Made by a program: the position numbers and the translations under genes
Part shown: positions 21,647 through 33,465 of the stretch, piece by piece
How the letters are laid out: the number at the start of each line of letters is the position of its first letter
Numbering within the stretch: the first letter of the stretch is position 1
DNA from: Gorsachius magnificus
Lineage: Eukaryota; Chordata; Aves; Pelecaniformes; Ardeidae
Reading direction: 5' to 3'
Assembly: GCA_034008185.1 (NCBI GenBank)
Contig: CM067082.1
Span: 153,843,395-153,907,394, forward strand
Length of the DNA stretch: 64,000 bases
The notes under the pieces: model-generated
The model's database searches: none
What the model was told of the DNA's origin: nothing
What the model saw: only the letters and a program-made list of their open reading frames with translations

Positions 21647-22386
21647 CTGGGGAGGTTGAACGCCATGCACCAGTCCAGGCTGGGGGCTGACCTGCTGGAA
21701 AGCAGCTCTGCTGAGAGGGACCTGGGAGTACTGGTGGATGACAAGCTGACCATGAGCCAGCAGGGTGCCCTTGTTGCCAAGAAGGCCAATGGCACCCTGG
21801 GGTGCATTAAGAGGAGCATGGCCAGCAGGGTGAGGGGGGTTCTCCTCCCCCTCTACTCTGCCCTGGTGAGACCCCACCTGGAGTACTGTGTCCAGTTCTG
21901 GGCTCCCCGGTTCAAGAAGGATGAGGAACTCCTAGAGAGAGTCCAGAGGACAGCAACTAGGATGATGAGGGGACTGGAGCATCTCTCCTATGAGAAAAGG
22001 CTGAGAGAGTTGGGCTTGCTCAGCCTGAAGAAGAGAAGACTGAGAGGGGAACTCATCAACATGTACAAATATCTTAAGGGTGGATGTCATGAGGACAGAG
22101 CCAGACTTCTCACTGGTGCCCAGTGACAGGACAAGGGGCAATGGGCACAAACTGAAGCAGAAGAGATTCCAGTTGAACGTGAAGAAGAACTTCTTTACTT
22201 TGAGGGTGACAGAGCCCTGGCCCAGGGGGGCTGTGGAGTCTCCTTCTCTGGAGATATTCAACCCCCGCCTGGACGAAGTCCTGTGCCCCCTGCTCTGGGT
22301 GAGCCTGTTTTAGCAGGGGGGTTGGACTGGGTGATCTCCTGAGGTCCCTTCCAACCCTTGCCATTCTGTGATTCTGTGATTCTGTG
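21647..22386 (+). mobile_element. CR1 LINE, 5'-truncated (copy 5)
   Basis: This plus-strand copy of the same subfamily as 18571-18862 begins at TGGGGAGGTTGAACGCC and ends with three ATTCTGTG-type tail units at about 22386. This subfamily's tail uses ATTCTGTGA where the first subfamily uses ATTCTATGA. At 740 bp it is the second longest CR1 here. Confidence 0.95.
21666..22313 (+). pseudogene. CR1 ORF2 C-terminal remnant, one frameshift
   Basis: The first frame (to 22126) reads [68 protein letters not shown] and [20 protein letters not shown]. The similarity then moves to the frame that starts at 22080 with [18 protein letters not shown] and [17 protein letters not shown], ending at 22311-22313. 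The frameshift lies near 22100-22120. The TEPW-PRG segment lacks three residues (9 bp) present in the copy at 18.7 kb. It is a truncated, dead fragment. Confidence 0.9.
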
Positions 22387-25007
22387 CTTGCCTTGTAGCC
22401 TACAGGCCATATGCATTAACCCATTTTTAAAAAGGGGTTCTGGAGTGTTGTTAAACTTCTGCAGCTGACAACATGCCCACTGCACGGTCACCGCTTCTTT
22501 TGCCACTCAAGAGAGCGTCTCAAGCTGCGTGGCTTTCTTTTTTTGTATGCAGGCGATCGGTATTTGCGGTGTGAAATTGCAGCAGCTTCTTCATTCCCCG
22601 TCATGCTCAGGAAATCTGAATATTGTCAGTTTTTGGGTGCCGTTTCCTGACGTTTGGGTGTCTGTACATCCATCTATCTGTTGAAATGATTTCCCCAGAG
22701 CTTGCTCTAGCTGCAATCCTTCAGCAAGTCCTTTGTTCCCACTGTTCTGCTTATGGCTGAAAATCCATGTTATTTGTGCCCAGATCTATCTTTTAGCCAT
22801 TTGCACCCAGATTTTGAATTTCAAGAAGCCACAGTTTTGTTTTGGTTTTTTTTTGTAATGTTGTTTGGTACAGGTAAAACAGATCTTTTTAGCTAAATGC
22901 AAGAATAAATGAATATGCAGAATTTTTTTTCTGAAGGTCTCGAGCACAAATGCTTGCTTTGATGGGTGACTCATTCCCTTTGTTATAGTAGCATTGTTGA
23001 AGCTCTGGTGTTTTCAGGCTATGAGCAAGGCAAGGTTGGGAGGAGGAGTTATTATCTTTTATTAGACTGGATGATACAGCTGGAAAAAAATCAGGCAAGA
23101 TTTCAGGCACGCGATCCTTTTCTTCAGGTTTGGAGCTGCTTTTGCTGTCTTTGAGCTGACTACAAGTTAAGAGCAGCCATTGCAATATTTGGCGGCTGAG
23201 TTTAGGCAAAGTCAGCGCAGTTGTCCTCAGCTTTTCCGTCTGGCCTGGAAAAAAAGAGCCCTGGAGCTCTCTGCCAGCATCACCCTAAATTTAACCTCAT
23301 GCTAAAACTCCTTCTCATTTCACCCATGAAATGGTAGCAGCCCCTTTGAACATACTTGCCCACAGGTCTGTTCAGCTTCCAGATGCTCTTTTATACCTGA
23401 TAAATAAAAGCAATTGGAGATAATTAATGGCATTTTTGCCTTCTTCCTCCTGACATTGGGATGAAATATCAACATTCAGGTAATTCCAGCCCCATACAAC
23501 AATTGCGCAGGAGGAAGAGGAGGGAGAGGGGAGACATTTGGTGTAATTTAAAACTTCTGTTCAAAATAACTGGGGGGGAAAAAAAAAAACAAACCCAAAT
23601 CCCAAAGTTGACTAATCTCTGAATAAACTTATTGGGGAGAGTCCATTTCAGAGCAGACCCTGGGGCCAGAAAACGTTTCCATCTGCTCCAGCCCTGACAC
23701 AGGCAGGAGCTGGGGAAGGGATGGCACGACAAGAGGGGTCCCCTGGCTCGGGGCAGCTGGGGGGCAGGCTGTGCCCCGGCCAGTGGGAAGCCGACCGGTT
23801 TGCACATCCATGGCTGCGAGGAGGAAAACTTCCAGCCCCCATCGTGATACCCCCACTAATGTGAGGCCGTGGGTGATGCCGCCTCCAGGCAAGGTGCTGC
23901 CTGTGATGGATTTGCGGGGAGATAACCACGTGGACCCCCAAGCCCCTAAGGGTTTGCATGGGCACTGGTGTTTATCAGGAGAGATTTCTGCTCTCGGCCA
24001 AGGCAAGCACTGCAGGCTCTCCAGCCTGTTTATTCCAGCCTGGCTGGGTGCGGGAAATCTTTCCTCCTCCTCTCCCACTGCATCTGACTCAGAAAATGTT
24101 TGAAAATCCCAGGTTTCTGCTGTCTCCTGCCTCTCCCCCTCTGGGCAACGGGGAGGCTGAAGGAGAAGCAAACAAAGGCGTCCTTATGCTCGGGAGAGCT
24201 GACGGGTTGCGGAGCGGCGACTCCTCCTCTCCTCCTGCTGCCCTCCCGGGGATCTGGCCTCCCCATTGTCTGCAGCAGCTCCGGGCATGTTAAAGGCTTC
24301 CTTGGCGTGGCTTCCACATCCAAGCAAGGGCTGGGGCTGATAGAGAAGCTGCTGATATTAATTAGGCGAATTGCGGTACGCGCTTGAGTCCCTTGCTGGG
24401 CCTGCGGTCTGTTGCATCCGCTGCTGCGCGTCGGTGGGCGAGGAGGTTATAAAGCCAGGGGAAAAGGCACAGCAGGTATCTTGTTACCCTGCTCATCTGC
24501 ATTGGTGCACTCTCTCCTGTCTTAAAATTATCTTGCACATTTATTGGAGCTGGAGTTTCCCCTTCTTGTGTTTGTGCAGCAGCATGCACGGCAAGACCCC
24601 ACTCCACACCCAGGGAGCGTCATTTTAACTGAAACCGTGCCATTTCACAGCTGACAACCCGAGGGAGAGAGGATGGCAGAGATTTGTTTCCAAAGTCTGT
24701 TGGAAAAGCAGGGGCCAGACCTGGATTGCTCAAGTCTGGATCTACCACCTTGGCTGCAGCACCCAGCCTTGTGCCATCACCCGGCAAGGGGTAGGGAGGG
24801 GAGGGAGGTGGGCTGGCGTGGTGGAGGTGGGCTGTCTGCTGAACACCACCCTGCAGACAGCAGCCAAGACGTTCTCCAGCCGTCTCCAGCTGTTCTTCAG
24901 CTCCGGTCACAGCAGCGTACAGTTGCAGGAGCGATGGCGTCAAATAGTGAGAAAATAAACATCGCACCTTGATGCAATGAGATTTGTTTTAAATAAAGAG
25001 AAGGATA
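22387..25007. other. 2.6 kb without gene
   Basis: No recognisable exon or RNA gene. GC-rich DNA at 23640-24300 gives long overlapping frames on both strands (longest 180 codons, 23629-24171 minus) with no known domain. There is an AT-rich patch at 23390-23440. Confidence 0.5.
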
Positions 25008-25090
25008 ACTGAGGCTCAGCACAAGGCAGAGCAAATGTGGGAGCCCTTTTATCTGCCTCTCAGGACTCCTGCCTGCAAGCAGGGCTCAAC
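25008..25090 (-). repeat. possible MIR-type SINE fragment
   Basis: GGATAACTGAGGCTCAGCAC followed by CTCTCAGGACTCCTGCCTG matches, in order, two blocks of a reversed MIR. It is short and worn, so the call is tentative. Confidence 0.45.
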
Positions 25091-27365
25091 CCCTTGCTAG
25101 TTCGTATTATTTTTTAAAAATGATGGCTGGGATGCATGCAGAATTGCATCGATGCTCCTGCCGCAGCGCTGGGGTGTCATAAGGACACTGGAAGAAGATC
25201 ACAGAGTCTCTAGGTAGAGTCACTGGACACGTTCGGGTTGGCACCTGGGTGAGATGAGGAGAAACATTTCCAAGAGGCCTGTTGGGGAGGTTTCTGAAAG
25301 TGTTTTCAAGCCCATGACCTTGTCAGTTGAGCTTCCGAGCCCTGGGATGGCCAACAAACCTTCATCTCTGTGCGGTGTCCTCACCTTCTTTATATAAACT
25401 CAAGCCCCAGGCAAGGGCCGTCGGCCAAGTAAATGTACACAAATCCCTTCCTTCCCTCCTTCCACCCTCTGCTCTGCTCAATGCACGGGCCCAGCACGGG
25501 GCCTTGGAGAGAAAGGTCAGGACCATTTGGTGTCCTCTTACTTTGGCTAGTGAAAGGTGTCTCTGGCTGTGCAGCCTTCTAAAAATAACCTGTGCTTGCA
25601 GAGCAGTTTAGCTCTCCAGCATGTACAGGAATAAAAGTATGGGAAAAGTCTCCAGCGAGGGAGATGTCCAAAAGAGGTGCCATGCGGCGCGCTGCTCCTC
25701 TAGCAAAACCACACATATGTTCCCTCCTCCTCCGTGAGAGCATCCCTCGCGCTGAGAGAGGGGCTGAGAGGGAAGGAGAGACCTCGGAAAGGCTCTCTGG
25801 GCCACCTGCATGGGTCTCACGTGTGAATGCAGACCCCCTGGAAGGGCTGGTGGCTGGGCAAGGAGACCCCTGCTGCAAGCCCCCGGTGAGTGGGCTGACA
25901 GCGGGGGCCAGGGGATGCTGGGACAAGGCTTGGGAGCGGAGCAGAGCACCAGCAGGCAGAGAGGGACCTCAGGTGGCCACGGTCTGGGGGCCACTGTGGC
26001 TCCTGCAAGAGGATGGTGGGCTGCTCAGGGTGATAACAGCTCCCATGCTGTGGAGCTGCTGGGTCAGGAGCAAGGCTTGGGGCGGGGGGTGACGATGTGG
26101 GAGATAATCCTTTGGGAGCAGGTCTGCCTGCTGGAGGCAGCCCCTCTGTGAAGGCACAGAGGGAGATTTTAGGGCTTCATTTAACTCCTTCAGGACCCCA
26201 AGGGGTCCAGCAGCACAGAGCAGGTTGCAGAGGTAGCCTTAGTACTGACATTTTGGGCTCTGGCCGGGATCTCCTATCATCAGACCCAGCCAGTATAACC
26301 CAGCCCACTTATGTGTCCGCCCTCCTCTCTTTTTTTCCTTTGGCTTACCCAGCAAATATGTTTTGTGGCAGCACTTCTGTGATTCCGAATACTGAATCCA
26401 GCGTGATGTTCTACGAAAGGCACTTCTCGCTTGACTTTTCCCAGGCAATCCTGTATCAACCAGTTAATTCCTCATCTAAGCATGCCCACAAAGTGTGACA
26501 AAGTCAGCAAGAAACAGCAGAAAAATGTGCCAGGAAAACTCGGAGTTACCCTGGATTTCAAAATCAGGGGAGTGTTTCTATCATGCTTATGGAGAGCTTG
26601 GAAGATTTTGTGCTGAACGCTGAATGCAGGTCCCCTGGGTACAAGGAGGGGGATTTCAACCTGAAGGAGCGTGCAGAAGAGATCTGTGAGGAAGGTCAGA
26701 GGAATGGAGAGTCATCCCTAGGAGAAGGGACTAAATCCTCCTGGTGTTTTAGATGGATTTCAGTCATTATATGAGCAGTATTATATTTTATGGCTGCCTA
26801 AAAGAGCTGATTGTGGGATTTGAGAAGTCACTGGCCATATATTCTGCACTGTAATCAGGAATTAATCTGGCCGATTGCCTATAGCTCTGTGATTGCATCT
26901 CTCCAAAAAGGCAGCAGGGCCTTATAGTATTTCTTGGCTGAGGTCTGGGAGGTGCAAATCCTGGGAAGAGTCATCGATCTCCGACAAGGCAGAGCAAGTA
27001 AAGGTGACAATAAATAAAGTGGAGGTCAATCTGATTTCCTTTAACGGGCCATTTGTGAGAAGGAGTGGGTATGTGTGTGTGTGAACCACCCGACACCATC
27101 CAGGCAACCATCATATTAACTGTCCCCTCCTCTTCCAACAGGTGAGAGTGTAAAACATACCCAGGGTCCTTCCACACTCAACAGGGATTTTCCATCCCCA
27201 GTGCAAGTCAAGCAGAGCGCAAGAGCTGTGGAAGTGGATGCCAGGAGCACGGGGCAGAGCTTGTGTGTGTGTGTGTCCCACGTGGTGATGGCTCTCTGGA
27301 CGTGTGTACACCAAAGCCTGGGGAAAACTTCTTTATGGGAGAGGAAACTAAGAGCTCTATGCTCA
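25091..27365. other. 2.3 kb without gene
   Basis: No recognisable gene. GC-rich DNA at 25600-26100 produces several overlapping frames without known domains. Short (TG)n runs occur at about 27068-27082 and 27261-27276. The AT-rich stretch at 26745-26905 is listed separately as a possible regulatory island. Confidence 0.5.
26745..26905. promoter_or_regulatory. candidate conserved non-coding island
   Basis: Non-repetitive AT-rich sequence contains TCAGTCATTATATGAGC, AGTATTATATTTTATGG and ATCAGGAATTAATCTGG. The density of ATTA/TAAT cores is high compared with both flanks. Function is inferred from motifs only. Confidence 0.2.
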
Positions 27366-27577
27366 GTTCAGGCTCTGGAATGGGTTTCAGGCTCTGGAAT
27401 GGGCTGCCCAGGGAGGTGGTCGAGTCCCCATCCCTGGAGGTATTTAAAAGAAGGATCGATGAGGTGCTTAGGGACAGGGTTTAGTGGTGGGATGGCAGGG
27501 TTAGGTTAACAGTTGGACTTGATGATCTTAAAGGTCTTTTCCAACCTAGACAATTCTATGATTCTATGATTCTATGA
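27366..27577 (+). mobile_element. CR1 LINE 3' end (copy 6)
   Basis: A short plus-strand 3' end of the second subfamily (TTAGTGGTGGGATGGCAG), ending in three perfect ATTCTATG units at 27577. The coding part reads [20 protein letters not shown] and stops at 27482-27484. Just at its 5' edge is a 19-bp tandem duplication (27367-27403). Confidence 0.93.
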
Positions 27578-27837
27578 GTTGCTCCAACAAAAAAAAAACC
27601 ATGAGCAGCTGCTGTGCTGCAGATCAAAGCCATCGGAAAGCACAGCGTCGGGGGCAGCTCTGGTGCTTGCACTGGAGGACAATTCATCCAGCCTGGCTGA
27701 GCTGAAAAATAATAAAAAATAAAAGTCTTGGTGGTAACCTGGGAAGGCTGTTGTTGCCCCAGAAAAAAGATTAACCTAAAAACCTTCCTCCTGTTCCCTC
27801 CATGAATCACAGGGAAAGGCACCATGGAGGGAGTTGT

Positions 27838-27985
27838 GATTTTGGTGCTAGTCCCAGCTCTGTGCTTGTTCCACTTGTGGTCCACCTTTCCCTGTCTCCC
27901 CTCTGCAAGATGGGGTTAATCATCCTTACAAAACATTGCAAAGCTCTTCAACAAGCATTTGACAAACACTGAACGCTCTTATTAA
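27838..27985 (+). repeat. MIR-type SINE
   Basis: The plus strand carries MIR blocks in order: TAGTCCCAGCTCTGTGCTTG (tRNA-like end of the core), CCTGTCTCCCCTCTGCAAG, ATGGGGTTAATCATCCTTAC and the tail AAAGCTCTTCAACAAGC. The 5' limit is approximate. Confidence 0.7.
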
Positions 27986-28549
27986 ACTTGGATTTACTTG
28001 GACTACGTCCTAACCAACATCCACCTCCTGAACCAACCTAATGCGAGCAAACCATTCTTCAGGCTATAAAACAAAAGCCATGGTGGGGCACGAAATAATC
28101 CACGTAACTCTTCCAATTAACTGATCGGCCACCACTTAGGAAACATCTCTGGTCACAAGCAAAGGAGGATCCCAAAGGCTGACCCGGTCCCTCTACGTGC
28201 TGCTGGAAACCTGTTTGCGTGGTGCTCTGCAGAGCCGGGGAAGCAGGCCAAGGGAAGCAATACAAAATCTGCATCTGGAGGTTCATTTTGCAGGGAGCTG
28301 CAGGGACTTTCGCACACATACAGAAACTTATTAATAATAAACAGAGTCGTCTGGAACAGTCATGCGCCCCGCATAGGGGTTAGCGCTTCCAAGTCAGGGA
28401 AATTTAGCAGATGAGCAAAGAGGGACGGCAGGGGTACGCGGGAATGTCGGCGTAGGGCTGTGCCCAGAGCTGTGAATCCCTGGAGGAGGGGAGGGGGAAT
28501 TGCCTGCCCCTGCTTCAGGAGAGCCAGCCCAGAAATCAGAGCCAACAAA

Positions 28550-28840
28550 GGCTGTTATCGCTGGCAACCATAATGAAACTAAAGAGACACTTCGCTATCC
28601 ATCATCAGGTGTGTCAGTTTTCAACACTTAATGGCTTGAAGTTAAAGCCTTTCTCAGCTGCATTTCCAGTCATTGGCTTTCAGTTTTGGGCAGAAGGAAG
28701 GGAATTACGTTAGAGGTATTGCAGGTGAGATTGCCCCCCTCCTGCCACAGATTTCCATGGCAATGCATCAGTAATGAGACTTTATGCATAGCAGCTTCCT
28801 TGCCAAAACAGAATAATTAATGCAGTTCTTTACCTAGTTC
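28550..28840. promoter_or_regulatory. candidate conserved non-coding island
   Basis: The right half holds CCATGGCAATGCATCAGTAA, GAGACTTTATGCATAGC (octamer-like ATGCAT cores) and AGAATAATTAATGCAG within 80 bp. The left half holds ACCATAATGAAACTAAAG and CTTAATGGCTTGAAG. Paired octamer and homeodomain cores close together are typical of POU/homeobox enhancers. This is among the better candidates in the window, but still motif-based. Confidence 0.3.
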
Positions 28841-29093
28841 CTTGTCCAAAATCGCCCTGGGATAATGGGACAGAGGCAAAGCCAAGTCCTTTTCTTTGGT
28901 GGGTGACAGCCACGTGTCACGCACCGCATCACATCACCACCCCTCCATGCAGAGGTGGGGTATCCAAGGGGCAAAGCATCGTGCCGAGATCTCACCAGGA
29001 GGCTGGGGGTTGTGCTCAGCCTCTCCCGGTGCCATCCCAGGGCTGTCCGGACTTTCCTTGAGCAGCTGAGGAACAGATACATGGGGCACATTC

Positions 29094-29111
29094 CAATTCA
29101 ATTCAATTCAA
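29094..29111. repeat. (ATTCA)n microsatellite
   Basis: Three to four CAATT/ATTCA units in a row. Short simple repeat. Confidence 0.8.
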
Positions 29112-32100
29112 GCGGTGTTGGGCAAACCCTACCGCGCCCTTTGCCGTAGGTTCAGTCCTGGAGTGAAGAAATGAAGGGAACGGCGCAGTGTGTGAGCGTA
29201 GCAGCAGATGAAGCATGGGAGGGCTGAAGGGAAGAGCCCCCCTTCGCTTTCACATCCACCTAAGCGCGTGTTAGATAGAGACACAGACTCCTTTTTGGCA
29301 TTTGTCAGACAACAGCAGTTTTTCAAGGCTGTCTCCGGCAGCGTCATATGGATTTTCCTTTTATAACAAACTCTCTCGTGGAAATCCCCGTTGGTCTCCG
29401 CTATTCCAGCGAAGGAGACTGTCTAATTCAGCTCATTTTCCCCCGGGAAGGTGCAGCTGATTATGCAATAGCAATGTGTACCAGCACGTTAATGGCACTT
29501 GGCACCTTCCTGGGCTGCACGGGAGGCAGGGGATATTGCTGTCATTATGGAATTAGTCACACTGGAAACACCGCAGGGTTTGTTTAATCCAAGGAGAAAA
29601 GAAAAAAAAAATTGTTGGGGTGGGGTGAAGAGAGGCAGCAACTGCAGCTTTCTGAGCCAAATGGCAAGGGGGCCATGACAGGACCCCGGCACCTTTGTGG
29701 GTGTCCTCATGCTGCGGGTGCCTGTGGGTATTAGTGGGTTTTAACTAGCTTCAGGCTGGAGTTTGGGGATTTTTCACTGTGCAGACCCCCGACAGCTGTT
29801 TGGTTGGATTTTGGATGGTATAAATGGGAGGAGAGGTCTGGAGGGAAAGACCTTGTCACCCCTTTGCTGCAGGGTCTCACTGAGGGGGCGCGTTTCTGGA
29901 GAACTGGTGGTCATGGGTTGGGGAGGTTCTCCTGCTGCCGCTGAGGAGAGGATGGGTCCAGACCAATGCTCTCTGCTTTGCTGCTCTCCAGATTCCATTG
30001 GAACACTGCACCCAAGTCTGCTACTCTGCAGGTCCCCTCTGCCTTCCCCAGGCCTCTAGTGCTTTTAGGGGGTCAGGTACCACTGCCACACACTTCCTCC
30101 AGTGTCCTCTCCTCTGGAACCAAAGACCCTGCCTGAGGGACCACCAGCCAAGTGCTCTGGGTCTGAGCCCCCAGTGTCTGACTGTGTCCTGGCTGAAAGA
30201 AGAGGTGTGTTGGCTGCAGGTGCCCCACGAGGTGTGTTCAACTCCTTTTGACCACCCTGGAGACATCTCTGCAGGTGAGCTTGCAGCAGATGAGACCCAC
30301 ACTCCTCCATGGGCTTCTCAGAACCTCAGCCACCTCTGTTTCCCGGCTGCAGTTGTACACAAGCCCTTCCCGTCCCCCATGACATGGGCTGTGTGCCTGG
30401 TGCCAAGGAATCGCTGGGATTGTGCCAGCTGGAGATCATCCACCTCAAGTCCCCTTCTCCCAAGCTAAGATGTAATGGTTTTGCAGCAAACTCCATTGGC
30501 TGCTTGTCCCCCACCTGTGCCTGCATCAGTGATGCTTAGATTTCACATGCTGTCAAGGGGCTTCAGCTGAGCCGACCCTCACAGGACCAGAAGAAGATTG
30601 ATGTGGACTAAATTAATGCACAGACAGATCCCCAGAGGTGCTATGAGCCGCTCAGCCCATGGGAAACACGGCAGCGTGGTAATGCCATAGGGAGCATGGC
30701 CAGAAGACTTCGCCCAAGGAGAAGGGATGTCTGCTCATTCTGCAACTGGCTGCCCATGCCATAATTCATCTCGTGAGCTTTCCTGCTCTGTGCAAGGTCC
30801 TGACAAGGGACATTTTCTACCCCACCGACCTGGTTGCTTCTGGTAGCACAAAAAGATGACTGCGGCAAACCCAGCTGTGCGGTGCGGCATGTCCCCCTCT
30901 CCCATCTCCGTGGGACATGCAGGAGAGCTCCCATCAGTTGTCTTCATCTCTCACTCATGCGAGGGGAAAGCAAGACACGGTGGGGATGCGTGCTCCCCCA
31001 CTGGGTACTGCTAATTAACATGAGAAACGGTACCAGAGGCTACGAGGCATTGAACTGGAGTGTAATTAGCTACATGGGATTTGCTAAGTGTCTCAGTCCG
31101 GACAACAAGCAAGAAACCTCAGGGCCAGCCTCTGTGGAAGAGCTGCTTTATGAAAGCAGAAACCCCCTGAGGGATGCTCGGTGCTGCTGTGCAAGCCCGC
31201 GGGTCATTTTGTGCCTGGTACAAGGCTGTACCGGGATGCATGCGACAGCCCGGTTCCTGCTCCCTGCCCCAGGGTGCCAGCAGTGCAGACATCTCTCTTC
31301 TCCTCGCTGCAGCTTATTTAATATTTATGCATCCAAACACTAGGGAATATCCTAAATACTCCATGTGCTTAAAGGTCCAGAGCTCTGCCGAGACATTTTG
31401 CTGCCTGAGTCTCCTTTCCCCTTGTACCGGGCTCTGCGTCACTGGGTCCATCTGGTCTCCTGCACGGGGATGGGAACAAGCTCCCCAGTTGGTGCCTCGG
31501 TGTCTCCTTGTCACCTCCATTTGCTCCTCCCAGGGTGGGAAGCCCTGGGTGGGCACCGGCACTGGATTTCATCATGTCATCTCCCTTTGCAGGCCATGGG
31601 GGTCTAGTGAATGGCGAGAGGTAGGTATCCAACATGTGCCAGATGAATCACACCATGCCAGAAGTGCCGAAGTGCCTGGTTTTGTCCACCAAGCAGCCAG
31701 CGGCTCAACAGTAGGTGTCCATAGTCAGACCCAGACAGCTTGTCATACCCCACGGGACCCATGGGCTTTAGGGAATGTGAGCCTGAGGTGGTGAGTATCT
31801 GATGCTGCTTCTGGTCTCCATGGGCACCTCCTTGTGAGGGTATGAAACCAAATGTGCCTGGTTTTATCTAGCCTTTAATGGGATAACAAAACCACCCATT
31901 TTCATCTCTAAAGGCTTTGGAAGCCTGGGACAAAGGGATTTATCCTCAAGAGGCCAAATCACAGGCTGTAGGACAACTCACCTCTCTTGGATAAGCCAAG
32001 AGGGGACAAAAATAGCCTCAGTCCCACCAGAAGCCTGAACCTGCAAGAGCAAACAGGGCTTGTGATTCATGCCATGGCTGGCTGCCCACAAGGTTTGCCC

Positions 32101-33438
32101 AGGACCATGCGCAGCCGCGTGCAGAGCTGTCGGGTTTCTGGCCCTGGCCGTCCTGGGCACCTGCAGGAAGGATGGACCCTTTCCGAAACACGCCAAGACT
32201 TGGAAAGGAGCGGCACGTCACGCCTGGCAGGAGGAACCCACTCCAAACATAATGCAGCTTCTGTTAAGGCTCCCTTTGCTATTTTTGCAATTGCGGATGG
32301 TGTAAAATGTGCTTTTTTTTGTTTTGCTTTTAAAAGAAAACAACACACAATGAAAGACAAAGCGAAGGGCATCAGAGGCACACTGGCAAAGGGGTGATGG
32401 GGAAAGGGAAAACAAGGTAGCAAGCGAAAAATCTATCACCTGCTGTTAACGTTAGAGGAGTTGTTTGGTGCTGTTACTGCTGTGTGTGCTCTCCCGCTTC
32501 CAGCCTGGCAGCTCTTGCCTTTGCTCTTCAAAAAAGGAGTCAAGATGAACTCACTGGAGTGGTGAGGTAAAGGCTCTGGTGACCCATGGAGCAACACCAG
32601 TGGCTTCACCATCAGGATCTGGGGCTGTGATCAGCAGCAGGCAGCTCGGGGAGGAGCAGGGGCGAGCGTGACAGCCCATGCGGCAGCTTTGGCACTGAAA
32701 TAATCCTCCTTCCCAGGACTCCTCTCCTGGAAGGAGCCTTTTTTGCACTGATTTTAGGCATCTTCTTCCCCACCTTCATGGAAGAGGGACAGACCTGCAT
32801 GGCCAGAGACCAAGAAAACCCCAAATGAGAAAAAAAAAACAAAACAAAACAAGAATCTTTGCTCGCTTAGTCTTTGATGAAAGCCAGTTCTGGCTCAGCC
32901 CAGAGTGATTTGGTTTAGCCGCTGTGTGCAGGGGAAATTTCTTACAGGCATTTGCAGGCAGAGGCTGAGCCTCTTGGGTTATGCTGTTATCTCATGAGCA
33001 ATCACCCTTGTCCATGCTGGGGTAAATGAGAAAAAGTTTGTGACGAGGGAAGGGTCTCTGGGTGCAAGGGAAACCCCAGGAATGGTTTTGAATGGCAACG
33101 GCAATCTCCTGTATTGAGATTTGCCCGGAGGGTGGGACATAAATGCTCACCTCCTTTGCAAATAAGGTGGGAAGTTCTTTAATCGTCCATCTTACATCTC
33201 AAAATAATAATAATTAAAAAAAAATATCCCTTGGGCATTAAAGCTTGATTTTTCCTGATTCCGTCTGCTTGCAGTAAATAAAAGCTGCTCCCTGCTGCTT
33301 CTCTCGCCTCTCTGATCTCTGGTGTTTCTCAGCCCTGGTCTCACACAAGAGGTTTGAGCTGTGTTCTGCAGCGAAAAGCAAAGAAGATGGGGTGGGGCGT
33401 TGTGCAGGGCGGATGCAGCGCGGGAGGGCAGTGCGTGT

Positions 33439-33465
33439 GGCTGGGGTGGGGGGGCAGGGGCTGGG
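33439..33465 (+). other. potential G-quadruplex
   Basis: Four G-runs of at least three are separated by loops of 1 to 2 bases: GGGG, GGGGGGG, GGGG, GGG. This meets the usual G4 rule. It lies in a GC-rich patch (33390-33490) with scattered CpG. No promoter or exon is visible beside it. Confidence 0.6.

Noticed and set aside
31174..31794. 206-codon plus-strand frame as a gene
   Set aside because: No recognisable domain, no plausible codon bias, overlapping frames on both strands, and no splice-site or promoter context. Expected by chance in GC-rich DNA.
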